DNA of 64,000 bases from Desulfobacteraceae bacterium (GTDB taxonomy: Bacteria; Desulfobacterota; Desulfobacteria; Desulfobacterales; Desulfobacteraceae), in NCBI GenBank assembly GCA_016743945.1, contig JADGFI010000008.1:124001-188000 (forward strand), written 5' to 3'. This document shows positions 36,990-46,035 of the stretch, in pieces. The position numbers and the translations under genes are program-made. How positions within the stretch are numbered: position 1 is the stretch's first letter; every line of letters starts with the position of its first letter. The notes under the pieces were generated by a model that saw only the letters and a list, made by a program, of their open reading frames with translations, did no database searches and was not told the origin of the DNA.

Positions 36990-38159
36990 ATGGATTCTGA
37001 AAACACACAACCGGCCCAGGGGAAATTAACCCCTTTTAACGTCATTACAGGCATCATACTTGTTGGGGGGGCAATTTTAACCATCCTTCGGTTTACCCAG
37101 GGGATAGGCGCTGTCACAAACCTGGACAACAACAACCCCTGGGGGCTTTGGATCGGTTTTGACCTGCTTTGCGGTGTTGCCCTTGCTGCCGGCGGATATG
37201 TAACCTCATCGGCCTGTTATATTTTCGGGCTCAAGCGATTTCATTCAGCCGTACGGCCTGCCATACTCACGGCATTTTTAGGCTATGGCCTGGTGGTGTT
37301 TGCCCTTCATTATGATGTGGGCCGCCCCTGGCGCTTGCCCTATCCGATCTTTTACTCCCAGGGCACCTCCTCCTTACTATTCGAAGTCGGCTTGTGCGTT
37401 TTTTTGTACCTGACGGTTTTATTTGTTGAGTTCACACCAGCGGCATTTGAATGGCTGGGCTTAAAAAAAATCAGGGCAATTGTGGTCAAACTGACCCTGG
37501 TGCTGACCATTTTCGGCGTAATCTTGTCAACGCTTCACCAATCATCCCTGGGCGCATTGTTCATGATTGCCCCGTCCAAGATTCACCCCTTGTGGTATTC
37601 GGGCTATCTGCATGTGTATTTCTTTATTTCCAGCATGTTTGCCGGCATGTCCATGGTCATTTTTGAAGGATCCCTGGCCCACCGTTACCTGGACCACAAA
37701 ATGGATGATACCCATCACAGGGAAGCCCCGACAGTCGCCTTTGGTTTTGCCAAGGCAGCTTCCTTTGTCATGATGGGATATCTGGCCATCAAATTGATCG
37801 GTGTTGCAATGGACAACAACTGGCATTACCTGATCACGGGCTGGGGTGCCTGGTTTTTAGTCGAGCTGATCGGGTTTGTCGCATTCCCGGCCATTTTGTA
37901 TGCCATGGGCTCAAGAGAACAGAATCTGACCATGGTCAGGTGGGCATCCGCCTGGACCGTTCTGGGCATTGTTTTAAACCGGCTCAATATTTCCATTATC
38001 GCCTTCAATTATCATTTGCCCGCAGCAGACAGGTATGTCCCAAGTTTCATGGAAATCGGAACATCCGTCTTTATTGTCACCCTTGGTATTGTTGTATATA
38101 GATTTATCACCACCCGGATGCCGATTCTCCACGAGCACCCGGATTATAAAACCCATTAA
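36990..38159 (+). CDS. hmcC: Hmc complex NrfD-like membrane subunit (HmcC)
   Basis: A 389-residue integral membrane protein of the NrfD/PsrC family with about ten transmembrane helices. Characteristic stretches are NNPWGLWIGFDLLCGVALAAGGYV, ALHYDVGRPWRLPYPIF and SRLGFVAFPAI-like helix ends near residue 295. The family usually has no haem or cluster and forms the quinone- or proton-related membrane path next to a ferredoxin subunit, here HmcB. GGAGG at the end of hmcB serves as the ribosome site. hmcD follows 27 bases later. Confidence 0.93.
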   Translation: MDSENTQPAQGKLTPFNVITGIILVGGAILTILRFTQGIGAVTNLDNNNPWGLWIGFDLLCGVALAAGGYVTSSACYIFGLKRFHSAVRPAILTAFLGYGLVVFALHYDVGRPWRLPYPIFYSQGTSSLLFEVGLCVFLYLTVLFVEFTPAAFEWLGLKKIRAIVVKLTLVLTIFGVILSTLHQSSLGALFMIAPSKIHPLWYSGYLHVYFFISSMFAGMSMVIFEGSLAHRYLDHKMDDTHHREAPTVAFGFAKAASFVMMGYLAIKLIGVAMDNNWHYLITGWGAWFLVELIGFVAFPAILYAMGSREQNLTMVRWASAWTVLGIVLNRLNISIIAFNYHLPAADRYVPSFMEIGTSVFIVTLGIVVYRFITTRMPILHEHPDYKTH

Positions 38160-38186
38160 ATTCTTGAAAGAGTAAGGGAGGAGCAA

Positions 38187-38318
38187 TTGGAAACCATTTT
38201 TTATACACTTCAGGATTTTATGATATCCACCAAAAACATCACCTACCTGATCATGGGAGGAATCCTGATTTTTATGCCGCTTTTTTGGTTTTTTTTAACC
38301 CAGAGAGAAAAAGACTAA
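38187..38318 (+). CDS. hmcD: Small Hmc complex membrane subunit (HmcD)
   Basis: A 43-residue gene read directly from the sequence. TTG 38187 follows AAGGGAGGAG by a few bases, and the frame runs to TAA at 38316. The product begins (L/M)ETIFYTLQDFMIS, has one hydrophobic helix (about residues 20-37, YLIMGGILIFMPLFWFF) and ends TQREKD. Position between the NrfD-like and NarI-like subunits, size and single span match HmcD, a small protein of unknown function in the Desulfovibrio hmc operon. An internal ATG twelve codons later would give a shorter form without a ribosome site. Confidence 0.8.
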   Translation: METIFYTLQDFMISTKNITYLIMGGILIFMPLFWFFLTQREKD

Positions 38319-38370
38319 CCCGTGCCGACTGATGCACGAAAACCACAAAAAAAAACGGAGGCATAAATAA

Positions 38371-39048
38371 ATGCATGAATTTTTAACAGGCATCTTTTTC
38401 TGGATCGCAGCAAGTGTCTGTATGATCGGGATGCTGGTCAGATTTGTTCTATATTTTAAAGGCTTGAGCTGGCAATTGGACCGCGTGGCCTATAAAGCCC
38501 ACCCAATCCCCGGCTTAAAAGGGGCATTTCGTTCAATATACAAATGGGTTATTCCCTTTGGCACCTATGGCTGGAGAACCCAGCCTTTTATAACCATTGT
38601 TTTTTTCGGGTTCCATATCGGTGCTGTATGTATCCCGCTATTTTTGGCAGGGCACACTATTTTTCTGGACAGCAAGCTTGGCATTTCATTGCCGGCATTG
38701 GGTGCCAATGCGGCTGATTTTTTGACCTGGACGGCAGTGGTATCTGCTTTCTTTTTGATTTTAAGACGGATTGTTCTACCTGAAGTGCGGATACTGACCA
38801 CCTTAAACGATTATTTTATATTGTTAATTTCATTGGCACCATTTATTACCGGCCTGATTGCCCGTTACCAGGTGGGAGACTATTCTTTTTGGCTGAACAT
38901 GCATATTTTGTCCGGCGAACTGCTGTTGCTGGCCATTCCCTTTACCAAGCTGTCCCATATCTTTTTGTTTTTTGCCTCCCGCGCCCAGCTGGGAATGGAT
39001 TTTGGCATCAAACGCGGTGGGATGAAAGGGACCAAAATGGCCTGGTAA
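38371..39048 (+). CDS. hmcE: Hmc complex cytochrome b-like membrane subunit (HmcE)
   Basis: A 225-residue NarI/DsrM-like protein with five or six membrane spans. Histidines inside helices can ligate two b haems: [24 protein letters not shown] and KLSHIFLFF. The C-terminus is basic and cytoplasmic. CGGAGG precedes the ATG. In Hmc it sits with HmcC and HmcD in the membrane and contacts HmcF. It is followed by hmcF after 43 bases. Confidence 0.9.
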   Translation: MHEFLTGIFFWIAASVCMIGMLVRFVLYFKGLSWQLDRVAYKAHPIPGLKGAFRSIYKWVIPFGTYGWRTQPFITIVFFGFHIGAVCIPLFLAGHTIFLDSKLGISLPALGANAADFLTWTAVVSAFFLILRRIVLPEVRILTTLNDYFILLISLAPFITGLIARYQVGDYSFWLNMHILSGELLLLAIPFTKLSHIFLFFASRAQLGMDFGIKRGGMKGTKMAW

Positions 39049-39091
39049 CAAAAGCAGAACATGTCAACATTATTCAAGGAGAAACCCATCC

Positions 39092-40480
39092 ATGCCTGAA
39101 GGAAAATATTGCAATAAACAACCGGCTAACACACCCGAGGAAGTCAATTTCCTGTTGTCCGACACCAGCGGCAATACCTATTATCAAGAAATGGAACACC
39201 TGGATATCGATTCCGACCTTCTCTGGGCCACCATACAAAAAACCTTAAAATCCAGGTTGAAAACCTGGCTTGAAATCTGTGCCCATTGCGGCATGTGCGC
39301 TGAAAGCTGTTTTCTTTACCAGGTCAACAACCGGGACCCAAAACAGGTGCCCGCCTATAAAATTCAGTCCACCCTGGGTGAAATCATCAAGCGCAAAGGA
39401 AAGGTCGACAATGCCTTTATGCGCCATGCCATGGAAGTAGCCTGGGCCCAGTGCACCTGCTGCAATCGTTGCGGCACCTATTGCCCCCACGGTATTGATA
39501 CCGGCATCATGTTCGGATACCTTCGGGGGCTGTTATACCAGCAGGGCTTTGTCCCGTGGGAGCTAAAAATCGGTGCGGGCATGCACCGGGCCTACAGAGC
39601 CCAGATGGATGTCACGGATGCGGATTTTGTGGATACCTTCGAGTGGATGGTTGAAGAATATGAGGAGGACTATCCCGGACTTAGCGTACCCGTGGACAAA
39701 GAGGGGGCGGACATTATGTATACGGTGAATGCCAGGGAGGTCAAGCATTATCCCGAAGACCTGGCTGAAGCCGCTATTTTGTTCCATGCGGCCGGAGAAG
39801 ACTGGACTGTGCCGTCCAAGGGGTGGGAACAGACCAGTCTGGCCATGTTCGCAGGTGACTGGGCTGCCTGTAAAATGCAGGTGGAATCGGTTTACGCCGC
39901 CATGGAAAGACTCAAGCCCAAACGCATGATCGGCACGGAATGCGGCCATGCCCATAGGGCCACTGTAATTGAAGGACCCTATTGGGCCGGACGGGAAAAC
40001 GGCCTGCCGCCTGCACAATCCATCCATTATGTTGAATGGCTGGCCGAGGCTCTGGAAATGGGCAAATTAAAAATTGATCCGTCCAAACGGATCAAGGAAT
40101 TGGTGACCATCCAGGATTCGTGCAACTATATCCGGAACCAGGGATTAAAGGATGCCACCCGAAAAATCATCAGTTACATTGTTGATCCGGGTTTTTTTGT
40201 GGAAATGTCACCCAACAAGGAACACAACTATTGCTGCGGCGGCGGCGGCGGATTCAACGGGATCGGCAAGTTTCGAAAACAAAGAAACCGGGCGCTGATA
40301 ACCAAGCGGGACCAGATTCTTGCAACCGGTGCAAAGCTGGTTCTAGCGCCGTGTCACAATTGCTGGGATGCCATTCGTGACCTGGAAGAAGAGTATGAAA
40401 TTGGAATTCGATGGTCTTTCTTAAAACCTATCATTATTAAAATGCTGGATTTACCGGATCATTTGAAACCCGAAGAATAG
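39092..40480 (+). CDS. hmcF: Hmc complex cytoplasmic iron-sulfur subunit, HdrD/DsrK-like (HmcF)
   Basis: A 462-residue soluble protein. Two ferredoxin-type cysteine groups lie near residues 65 and 125 ([11 protein letters not shown] and [14 protein letters not shown]). The C-terminal half is CCG-domain-like, with a [15 protein letters not shown] stretch and a later CHNCWD. This is the heterodisulfide-reductase D type architecture also seen in DsrK and TmcB, where a special [4Fe-4S] site handles disulfide or thiol electrons. It is the cytoplasmic end of the Hmc complex; the partner is unknown. AAGGAG lies 11 bases before the ATG. The remaining operon is regulatory. Confidence 0.92.
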   Translation: MPEGKYCNKQPANTPEEVNFLLSDTSGNTYYQEMEHLDIDSDLLWATIQKTLKSRLKTWLEICAHCGMCAESCFLYQVNNRDPKQVPAYKIQSTLGEIIKRKGKVDNAFMRHAMEVAWAQCTCCNRCGTYCPHGIDTGIMFGYLRGLLYQQGFVPWELKIGAGMHRAYRAQMDVTDADFVDTFEWMVEEYEEDYPGLSVPVDKEGADIMYTVNAREVKHYPEDLAEAAILFHAAGEDWTVPSKGWEQTSLAMFAGDWAACKMQVESVYAAMERLKPKRMIGTECGHAHRATVIEGPYWAGRENGLPPAQSIHYVEWLAEALEMGKLKIDPSKRIKELVTIQDSCNYIRNQGLKDATRKIISYIVDPGFFVEMSPNKEHNYCCGGGGGFNGIGKFRKQRNRALITKRDQILATGAKLVLAPCHNCWDAIRDLEEEYEIGIRWSFLKPIIIKMLDLPDHLKPEE

Positions 40481-40505
40481 AATAGCGAACCAGAAGGGGT
40501 ATACC

Positions 40506-41405
40506 ATGTTTAAAAAAATTCTATTTGCTACATCCGCTACACCCGCCAGTGACCATGCTGCAAGGGTCGCATTCAATATTGCAAAAAGTTATGATGCCCA
40601 CCTGGATATTTTCCATGTTCTGGGCGTCCCGTCCAGGGGGTACAGCCAGGTGGTCGTGGATGTGAAAACCCGCGAGAAGGTTGATGTTGACGATGATTAC
40701 ATGGCCTGGGTAAAAGAAGAGGTTAAAACCTATTATTCACATTATCTAAAAGAAAACTTAAAGTTTGACATCCATGTCACCATCGGATTTCCAGGCCGTG
40801 AGATTCTTCGCCAGGCCAAGGATACCGGTCCTGACCTGATTCTTCTTGGGGGAAGCACAGGAAGTGATGAGGACTCTGTTTACAAAAAAAGTATGGCCGG
40901 CACCACCATGCAAAAAGTAGCCAAAGCCTCCAAATGCCCGGTTCTGATAGTCAATCGCCCGGCAGCATCTTTCTGGGGAGGCTTGTCAAACATTACCTTT
41001 GGTACGGATTTTTCAGAGGCCTCGGACAAGGCATTTGATTTTGCCGTTAAAGTGGCCAAAGCCCTTGACTGTGAAATCAATGTCTTTCACGCAATTGATA
41101 TCTTTCCTGTATCAACGGGAAAATTATTGTCCCAGGATGACCTGGAGCAAAAAATCAGAGAGGCCTATCGGATGATCCGGTCCAGGTATGAGCCCAGGCT
41201 CAAGCAGCTTAAAAATTATGCCATGGAGGTATGGGAAGGTATTCCATTTATCGAAATTGTAAAATATGCAAGGGATAATCATTCAGATTTAATTATCCTG
41301 GCCCACCATTCTAGAAAAAACCAAACAGATGAGGGCATACTTGGCAGCAATGTCGAACAGGTAATCGTCAGGGCAGGCTGTCCTGTTATCAGTGTCAACC
41401 ATTGA
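40506..41405 (+). CDS. Tandem universal stress protein (UspA)
   Basis: A 299-residue cytoplasmic protein made of two Usp domains (about residues 1-152 and 158-299). The first has MFKKILFATSATPASDHAARVAFNIAK and ends with GGSTGSDEDSVYKKSMAGTTMQKVAKASKCPVLIVN; this G-x-G/S pattern suits ATP binding. The second domain has NITFGTDFSEASDKAFDFAV and ILAHHSRKNQTDEGILGSNVEQVIVRAGCPVISV. AAGGGG precedes the ATG. It lies 25 bases after hmcF and 15 before rrf1, so it is part of the hmc transcript. A stress or energy-state role for Hmc control is inferred. Confidence 0.92.
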   Translation: MFKKILFATSATPASDHAARVAFNIAKSYDAHLDIFHVLGVPSRGYSQVVVDVKTREKVDVDDDYMAWVKEEVKTYYSHYLKENLKFDIHVTIGFPGREILRQAKDTGPDLILLGGSTGSDEDSVYKKSMAGTTMQKVAKASKCPVLIVNRPAASFWGGLSNITFGTDFSEASDKAFDFAVKVAKALDCEINVFHAIDIFPVSTGKLLSQDDLEQKIREAYRMIRSRYEPRLKQLKNYAMEVWEGIPFIEIVKYARDNHSDLIILAHHSRKNQTDEGILGSNVEQVIVRAGCPVISVNH

Positions 41406-41420
41406 ACAAAAGAGGTTTTT

Positions 41421-41774
41421 ATGAAAAAGCGCATTTTAATCGTAGACGATGATCCCAACATTCTGGACTACCTTGAATCTTTATTCACTGACAATGGGTA
41501 TGAGACTGCTGTGGCCGAAGATGCCAAAGAAGGCCTGACAAAGGCAGGACAAATTAAACCTGATTTAATAACGTTGGACATTGAAATGCCGGGGGAATGG
41601 GGTCCCCGTTTTTACAGGCACATGACCCAGGACGACGATTTAAAAAACATACCTGTCATTGTAATTTCCGGCCTGTCAGGGAATGCCTATGCCATTCCAA
41701 AAGCTGTGGCTTCTATTAAAAAGCCTTTTGACCGGGAACAATTGCTTAAAATTGTCAAAGAAACCATCGGATAG
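41421..41774 (+). CDS. rrf1: Response-regulator receiver protein, Rrf1-like
   Basis: A 117-residue single receiver domain. The acidic pocket is LIVDDDPNI, the phospho-acceptor Asp is in LITLDIEMPG, the Thr/Ser is in VIVISGLSG and the Lys is in IKKPFD. In Desulfovibrio vulgaris the hmc operon is followed by rrf1 and rrf2, and the same order is kept here with a kinase gene between them, so the name is given by homology of position. It lacks an output domain, so it likely acts by phosphotransfer or protein contact. AGAGG is upstream. Confidence 0.85.
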   Translation: MKKRILIVDDDPNILDYLESLFTDNGYETAVAEDAKEGLTKAGQIKPDLITLDIEMPGEWGPRFYRHMTQDDDLKNIPVIVISGLSGNAYAIPKAVASIKKPFDREQLLKIVKETIG

Positions 41775-41792
41775 GCACAGCGGGATTTTAAA

Positions 41793-43259
41793 ATGGGCGG
41801 ACAGATATTACTCATAGACGACGATCTTGGGCATGCAGGGGCAGTAAAAACATACCTGGAACGTACCCAGTATGATGTGACGATTGCCTCTTGCACCAAA
41901 ACGGTTTTTGAATGCCTGGATGATTTTTCGTGGGACATCATTCTAGGAGACCTGTTCATTGATCAAGAAATTGCCAGCCGGCTTTCGCTGATTACGGAAG
42001 CCCGCCAGCCATTTCAATTAATCGTATACGGACCGCCGGAACATATAGATCTTGCCATGGATCTGTTTGATCTCAAAGTTGTTCAATATTTACAGCTTCC
42101 GCTCAATAGCAAAGCCCTGGACCTGTCACTGCGCCGTGTAAAAAAACAATTGCTCCAGATTCGAACAATCAAGCGGTATTCTGAAAGGCTGGCAGATCTT
42201 CACAATGCCCGGAACAATTTTAACCAGCTGTTTAATGAAGTCCCCTGTTATATTTCGGTCCAGAACAAAGACCTGCGCGTCACCGCTACCAACAGACGGT
42301 TTAAAAAGCATTTTGGCAATTCAATTGGTGCCTATTGTTATCAGGTATACAAGCACAGGGGCAGTCAATGTGAAAATTGTCCGGTTGTTCAGACCTTCAA
42401 AGATGGCAAAATGCACTCAACCGAAGAAATTGTCACATCTGTTTCAGGCAAGCAATACAATGTTCTCACCCAGACAGCTCCTATCAAAGATGAAAAAGGC
42501 GATATTACCCAGGTCATGGAAATGTCTAGTAATATTACCCAGATCCGCCAGCTCCAGGACCATTTAACCTCTCTTGGCCTTATGCTCGGATCCATGTCCC
42601 ATGGCGTAAAAGGAATGCTCACGGCTCTGGACGGAGGGCTTTACCAGCTTGAGACAGGCCTCAATAAAAAAGATAAAGCGCGGGTAGACAAGGCTTTTGA
42701 ACAAATACAGACCATGACCAATAAAATCAAAAAAATGGTATTAGAGATCCTGTATTATGCAAAGACAAGGGAACACCGATTCAAGGTCATGGATCTTAAA
42801 CAGTTGGTGGATAATATTAGCCGGAGCATTGTACCGTTGGCCCAAAAAAACAATGTTCGGTTTAAGGTCACTCTTACAGATGCTCCAGGCTCTATTGAAG
42901 TAAACCCTGACTGGATGGAAGCTGCCCTGGTTAATTTTCTGGAAAATGCCATAGATGCCTGTTCATTTGATAAAACCCAGAAAAAACATTGGGTAACCTT
43001 TACGGTTAAGATTGAAGATGATGATTGTATCTGCCTTGTCATCAAAGACAATGGCATCGGTATGGACCAGGAAACCCGTGAAAAAATGTTTACCTTGTTT
43101 TTCACTTCAAAAGGGTCTATGGGTACCGGTCTGGGACTATTTATTGCGAACAGCGTGGTAAAACAGCACGGTGGTAATGTAGATGTTCAATCCATTAAAC
43201 GTCAAGGCACCACTTTTACAATCCATCTTCCCAGAAAACAAAATAATCATACTTATTAA
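41793..43259 (+). CDS. PAS-containing sensor histidine kinase with a degenerate receiver
   Basis: A 488-residue cytoplasmic kinase. Residues 1-125 form a receiver-like domain (LLIDDDLGHAG, DIILGDLF); the usual lysine of the active site appears replaced (LQLPL), so it may not be phosphorylated. A PAS domain (about 145-250) includes CYQVYKHRGSQCENCPVV, a cysteine-rich motif. The phospho-accepting His is in GSMSHGVKGMLTAL, and the ATPase domain has NFLENAIDAC, KDNGIGM and GTGLGLFIANSV. It sits between rrf1 and rrf2 on the hmc transcript and is the likely phosphodonor of Rrf1. The cysteine motif suggests redox or metal sensing; this is inference. Confidence 0.9.
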   Translation: MGGQILLIDDDLGHAGAVKTYLERTQYDVTIASCTKTVFECLDDFSWDIILGDLFIDQEIASRLSLITEARQPFQLIVYGPPEHIDLAMDLFDLKVVQYLQLPLNSKALDLSLRRVKKQLLQIRTIKRYSERLADLHNARNNFNQLFNEVPCYISVQNKDLRVTATNRRFKKHFGNSIGAYCYQVYKHRGSQCENCPVVQTFKDGKMHSTEEIVTSVSGKQYNVLTQTAPIKDEKGDITQVMEMSSNITQIRQLQDHLTSLGLMLGSMSHGVKGMLTALDGGLYQLETGLNKKDKARVDKAFEQIQTMTNKIKKMVLEILYYAKTREHRFKVMDLKQLVDNISRSIVPLAQKNNVRFKVTLTDAPGSIEVNPDWMEAALVNFLENAIDACSFDKTQKKHWVTFTVKIEDDDCICLVIKDNGIGMDQETREKMFTLFFTSKGSMGTGLGLFIANSVVKQHGGNVDVQSIKRQGTTFTIHLPRKQNNHTY

Positions 43260-43276
43260 TTAAGGGAACACCATAT

Positions 43277-43708
43277 ATGAGACTTACAACCAAAAGCCGA
43301 TACGGCACCAGGATGGTTATTGATATAGCCATTAACGGGAAGGAAAAGCCTGTTTCCTTAAAAGATATTTCTAAACGGCAAAATATTTCTTTAAAATATT
43401 TAGAGCAACTTACCGGAAAATTAAAGCAAGCCCATATCATTATCTCTCGAAGAGGACCGTTTGGCGGTCATATGCTTGCAAAACCCTCTTCAGAAATCAC
43501 CATTGGTGATATCGTCCGAACCCTGGAAAATACCACGGCCATAACCGATTGCGCAGAACAGGACACTAAACTTTGCGGGATCTGTAACAAGGCTGGAGAC
43601 TGCCTTTCCCAATGGGTTTGGGTCGAAGCCAGCCGGGCTATGTTCAAACGACTGGACGAAATAACCATTGAAACCCTTTTAAATAGTAACAGCACTGAAT
43701 TGAACTAA
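43277..43708 (+). CDS. rrf2: Rrf2 family transcriptional regulator
   Basis: A 143-residue DNA-binding protein. The N-terminal winged helix begins MRLTTKSRYGTRMVID and includes SLKYLEQLTGKLKQA and the wing GPFGGHML. The C-terminal part has cysteines in DCAEQ, LCGICNKAGDC, which could carry an iron-sulfur cluster as in IscR and RsrR-type members. Rrf2 represses hmc in Desulfovibrio, and this gene occupies the corresponding place at the end of the operon. AAGGGAA is the ribosome site. Confidence 0.93.
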   Translation: MRLTTKSRYGTRMVIDIAINGKEKPVSLKDISKRQNISLKYLEQLTGKLKQAHIIISRRGPFGGHMLAKPSSEITIGDIVRTLENTTAITDCAEQDTKLCGICNKAGDCLSQWVWVEASRAMFKRLDEITIETLLNSNSTELN

Positions 43709-43755
43709 TTCTTATGAAAGACAGGTAACGTTACCGCGCAATATGGCCCTTAGAA

Positions 43756-43868
43756 AGTGAGTTGCTGCGCTATGGCGCACCCGTTCAAACTTTGGGGATG
43801 GCGGTTCAAATCCCAAAATAGGAATCGAACTCATTTGAACTGAAGGTTGGTATCGAACACCAGACCTT
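43756..43868 (+). other. Structured, repeat-bearing intergenic segment after rrf2 (candidate RNA element or terminator region)
   Basis: This lies in the 456-base gap between rrf2 and the next kinase. An outer helix (43756-43763 with 43828-43835, one G-T pair) encloses a hairpin 43766-43779 (TGCGC/GCGCA, 4-base loop) and a second hairpin 43791-43817 (TTTGGG/CCCAAA core). A third hairpin, 43843-43868, has 9 bp with one bulge and a 7-base loop. Two near-identical 12-base direct repeats, GGAATCGAACTC (43821) and GGTATCGAACAC (43849), lie 28 bases apart. The segment has T-loop-like sequences but does not fold as a tRNA. Downstream come runs of nine C and nine A (43870-43887) and eight T (43891-43898). 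The rest of the gap (to 44164) holds only a weak promoter-like TTGACC-N17-TATTGA at 44048-44076. Confidence 0.5.
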
Positions 43869-44164
43869 ACCCCCCCCCAAAAAAAAACTCTTTTTTTTCA
43901 CTCTTTTCAGAGGAGTCATATGGTATCCGAGAAATGCCAACCAGTCCTTCAATGTTGATGGTTAATGTAAAATAACTTTTTTAGTGGTTAAACGCAATTA
44001 AATTCACCAGAATGGAAAATCCAGCTTAAAAAAGTGTCCATTTTTACTTGACCATATCATTTGGTAAGGTTATTGAGCTAATGGATACCTTCTGGCTAAA
44101 AATATTGATGCTCTATAATCTTGATGCTATCATTGTGAAATGAATTCAGGTTAGGAGACCTTTA

Positions 44165-45817
44165 ATGACCCAAAAAGCCACATATGAAGAATTGGAACAA
44201 CAGATTACGTGTCTTAAACGTCAAGTCGCATCCTTAAATCAAAACGAAGTTTCTTTAAAAGAATCGGCAAAACGATACCGGATCTTGCTTGATTCCAAAT
44301 CAGAGATGGGGATACCCGGAGAATTGGTTATTAGGGATATTACCACGGAAAAACGGATTGCACTCAGTAACGATGCCATGCTCAGGATCAGTATGGCCTT
44401 GCCACAATATCCGGACCTTGAAGAGCTGCTTGACTATATCACCGGTGAAATTAAACGGTTGCTGGATACCCAGGGGGCGCTTGTCATTCTTCTGGATGAA
44501 GAGAAAAAAGAATTTTTTTTCCCGGGAGCCGCCGATAATGATAAGGCCACCCAAAAAAGGGTAAAAGAAATTCGGCTTCCAATGGACAGTCTGGCCTCAT
44601 CAGAGGTTGTTAAAACAGGAAAACCGCTGATTGTAAATGATGGGTACAAAGATTCGGCGCGCTATGCCAAAAGAGATCATGAGTTTGGGTATTCTTTTGA
44701 CAACTATGTGCTGGTTCCGATCAAGAGTTATGATCGAATTATCGGTGTTCTGGCGGCGTTCAATAGGACTGGAGGGCTTTTTAAAAATCCGGATATTAAA
44801 TTATTGGAAATGATTGCCGGAACCGTGGGACTTTCCATTGAAAATGCCCGGTTCTCTGATGAATTAAAACAATCCCACAAAGAACTTCAAAGCCTTGACC
44901 GGGCAAAAAGTAAGGCAATCAATCATTTATCCCATGAATTAAAGACCCCGGTTTCCATCTTCAGCGGGACATTACAGATCCTTGAAAAAAAGCTTGAAAC
45001 GCTTCCCGATTATTCCTGGAAACGGTCAATGGACAGAGCCCAAAGAAACGTGGAACGGATCAAGCGCCTTCAGGATGAAGTTCGTGATATTATTTTGGAA
45101 AATGAATCTGAACATCCGAAATTGTTATCTTTTTTTATAGATCAATGCACAGATTTATTAGAGGACACCTTAGAGACACAAACAGGAGATACAAAGATTC
45201 TTGATTGTGTCAGAACTCGTATCAACGATATCTTTAAAATTCGAGACACCGGGCCTGAAGAAATTATGCTTGATGAATTTGTCCGGCACCGTCTTGAAAA
45301 GATGAGCCGTAAATTCGTTCATCGCATACTTACAATTGAACAGGTCTTAGCATCAACTCCATCTGTATTTATCCCATCTGAACCCTTGCAAAAGGTGATA
45401 GACGGCTTAATAAAAAATGCTGTCGAAAACACCCCAGATCATGGGAAAATCAAGGTGATCGTCTCAAATCAGGAATCCGGCCTCAGGTTTGCTGTTAAGG
45501 ATTATGGTGTGGGAATCCTTGACGATCAACTTACAAGGATATTTAAAGGTTTTTTCTCAACCCAGGGAACGGCTGCCTATTCTTCAAAAAAGCCGTTTGA
45601 GTTTAATGCTGGTGGGAGAGGGGCTGATCTGCTGCGGATGAAAATATTTTCTGAACAATATAATTTTTCGATTCATGCCACTTCAAAAAGATGTAAATTT
45701 ATTCCCGGCAAAACCGATATCTGTCCGGGGAATATTCGTGATTGTTCTTTTTGCGAAGGTAAAAGCGATTGTTATCAATCCGGTGGTTCTATTTTTAGCG
45801 TGGATTTTAAAACTTAA
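44165..45817 (+). CDS. GAF-domain sensor histidine kinase with C-terminal cysteine cluster
   Basis: A 550-residue cytoplasmic kinase. Residues 1-40 are coiled coil, about 70-230 form a GAF domain (ALVILLDEEKKEFFF, LVPIKSYDRIIGVLAAFNR), then the phospho-accepting His lies in HLSHELKTPVSIF. A ~150-residue helical insert precedes the ATPase domain (GLIKNAVENTPDHG, VKDYGVGIL, GGRGADLLRMKIF). After the ATP site the protein has a cysteine cluster with spacing C-x9-C-x6-C-x2-C-x5-C near its end. It is separate from the hmc transcript, has no partner regulator next to it, and a good GGAG site. The cluster could bind metal or an iron-sulfur centre and make the kinase redox-sensitive; that is inference. 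Confidence 0.88.
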   Translation: MTQKATYEELEQQITCLKRQVASLNQNEVSLKESAKRYRILLDSKSEMGIPGELVIRDITTEKRIALSNDAMLRISMALPQYPDLEELLDYITGEIKRLLDTQGALVILLDEEKKEFFFPGAADNDKATQKRVKEIRLPMDSLASSEVVKTGKPLIVNDGYKDSARYAKRDHEFGYSFDNYVLVPIKSYDRIIGVLAAFNRTGGLFKNPDIKLLEMIAGTVGLSIENARFSDELKQSHKELQSLDRAKSKAINHLSHELKTPVSIFSGTLQILEKKLETLPDYSWKRSMDRAQRNVERIKRLQDEVRDIILENESEHPKLLSFFIDQCTDLLEDTLETQTGDTKILDCVRTRINDIFKIRDTGPEEIMLDEFVRHRLEKMSRKFVHRILTIEQVLASTPSVFIPSEPLQKVIDGLIKNAVENTPDHGKIKVIVSNQESGLRFAVKDYGVGILDDQLTRIFKGFFSTQGTAAYSSKKPFEFNAGGRGADLLRMKIFSEQYNFSIHATSKRCKFIPGKTDICPGNIRDCSFCEGKSDCYQSGGSIFSVDFKT

Positions 45818-45882
45818 ATCAAGGCGTGTTTTTTAAAAAAAAAGGTTCAACATGTAAAAATCTAAACGGACGTTAAGGATAA

Positions 45883-45905
45883 ACGCCCCGGGTTTAAAGG
45901 GGCGT
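45883..45905. terminator. GC-rich hairpin after the GAF kinase
   Basis: Exact 7-bp stem ACGCCCC/GGGGCGT with a 9-base loop. It is followed by an A run on the plus strand and only a short T run on the other, so it may be a transcript-end hairpin for either convergent gene (kinase and map). The rest of the 218-base gap shows nothing clear. Confidence 0.4.
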
Positions 45906-46035
45906 AAAAAAACATCCTTCGCCTATCAAAGGGGGCGGTCCTAGGCCGAATGATACAGGCAATGCAATAAAATACAGCAGAACTTGCGCCCATAAAAAGA
46001 TAAATAAAAAAGAATATAAATAGCTGTGAAACTAG

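Noticed and set aside
34154..40480. Dsr (DsrMKJOP) or Tmc/Qrc complex instead of Hmc
   Set aside because: A 16-haem cytochrome, the small hmcD, the gene order and rrf1/rrf2 following fit Hmc; DsrJ-type three-haem and DsrO/P layout do not.
43791..43868. tRNA-like T-loop sequences (GGTTCAAATCC, GTTCGAT) after rrf2
   Set aside because: The flanking stems do not pair as a T arm, and no acceptor or 7-base anticodon arm could be built on either strand.
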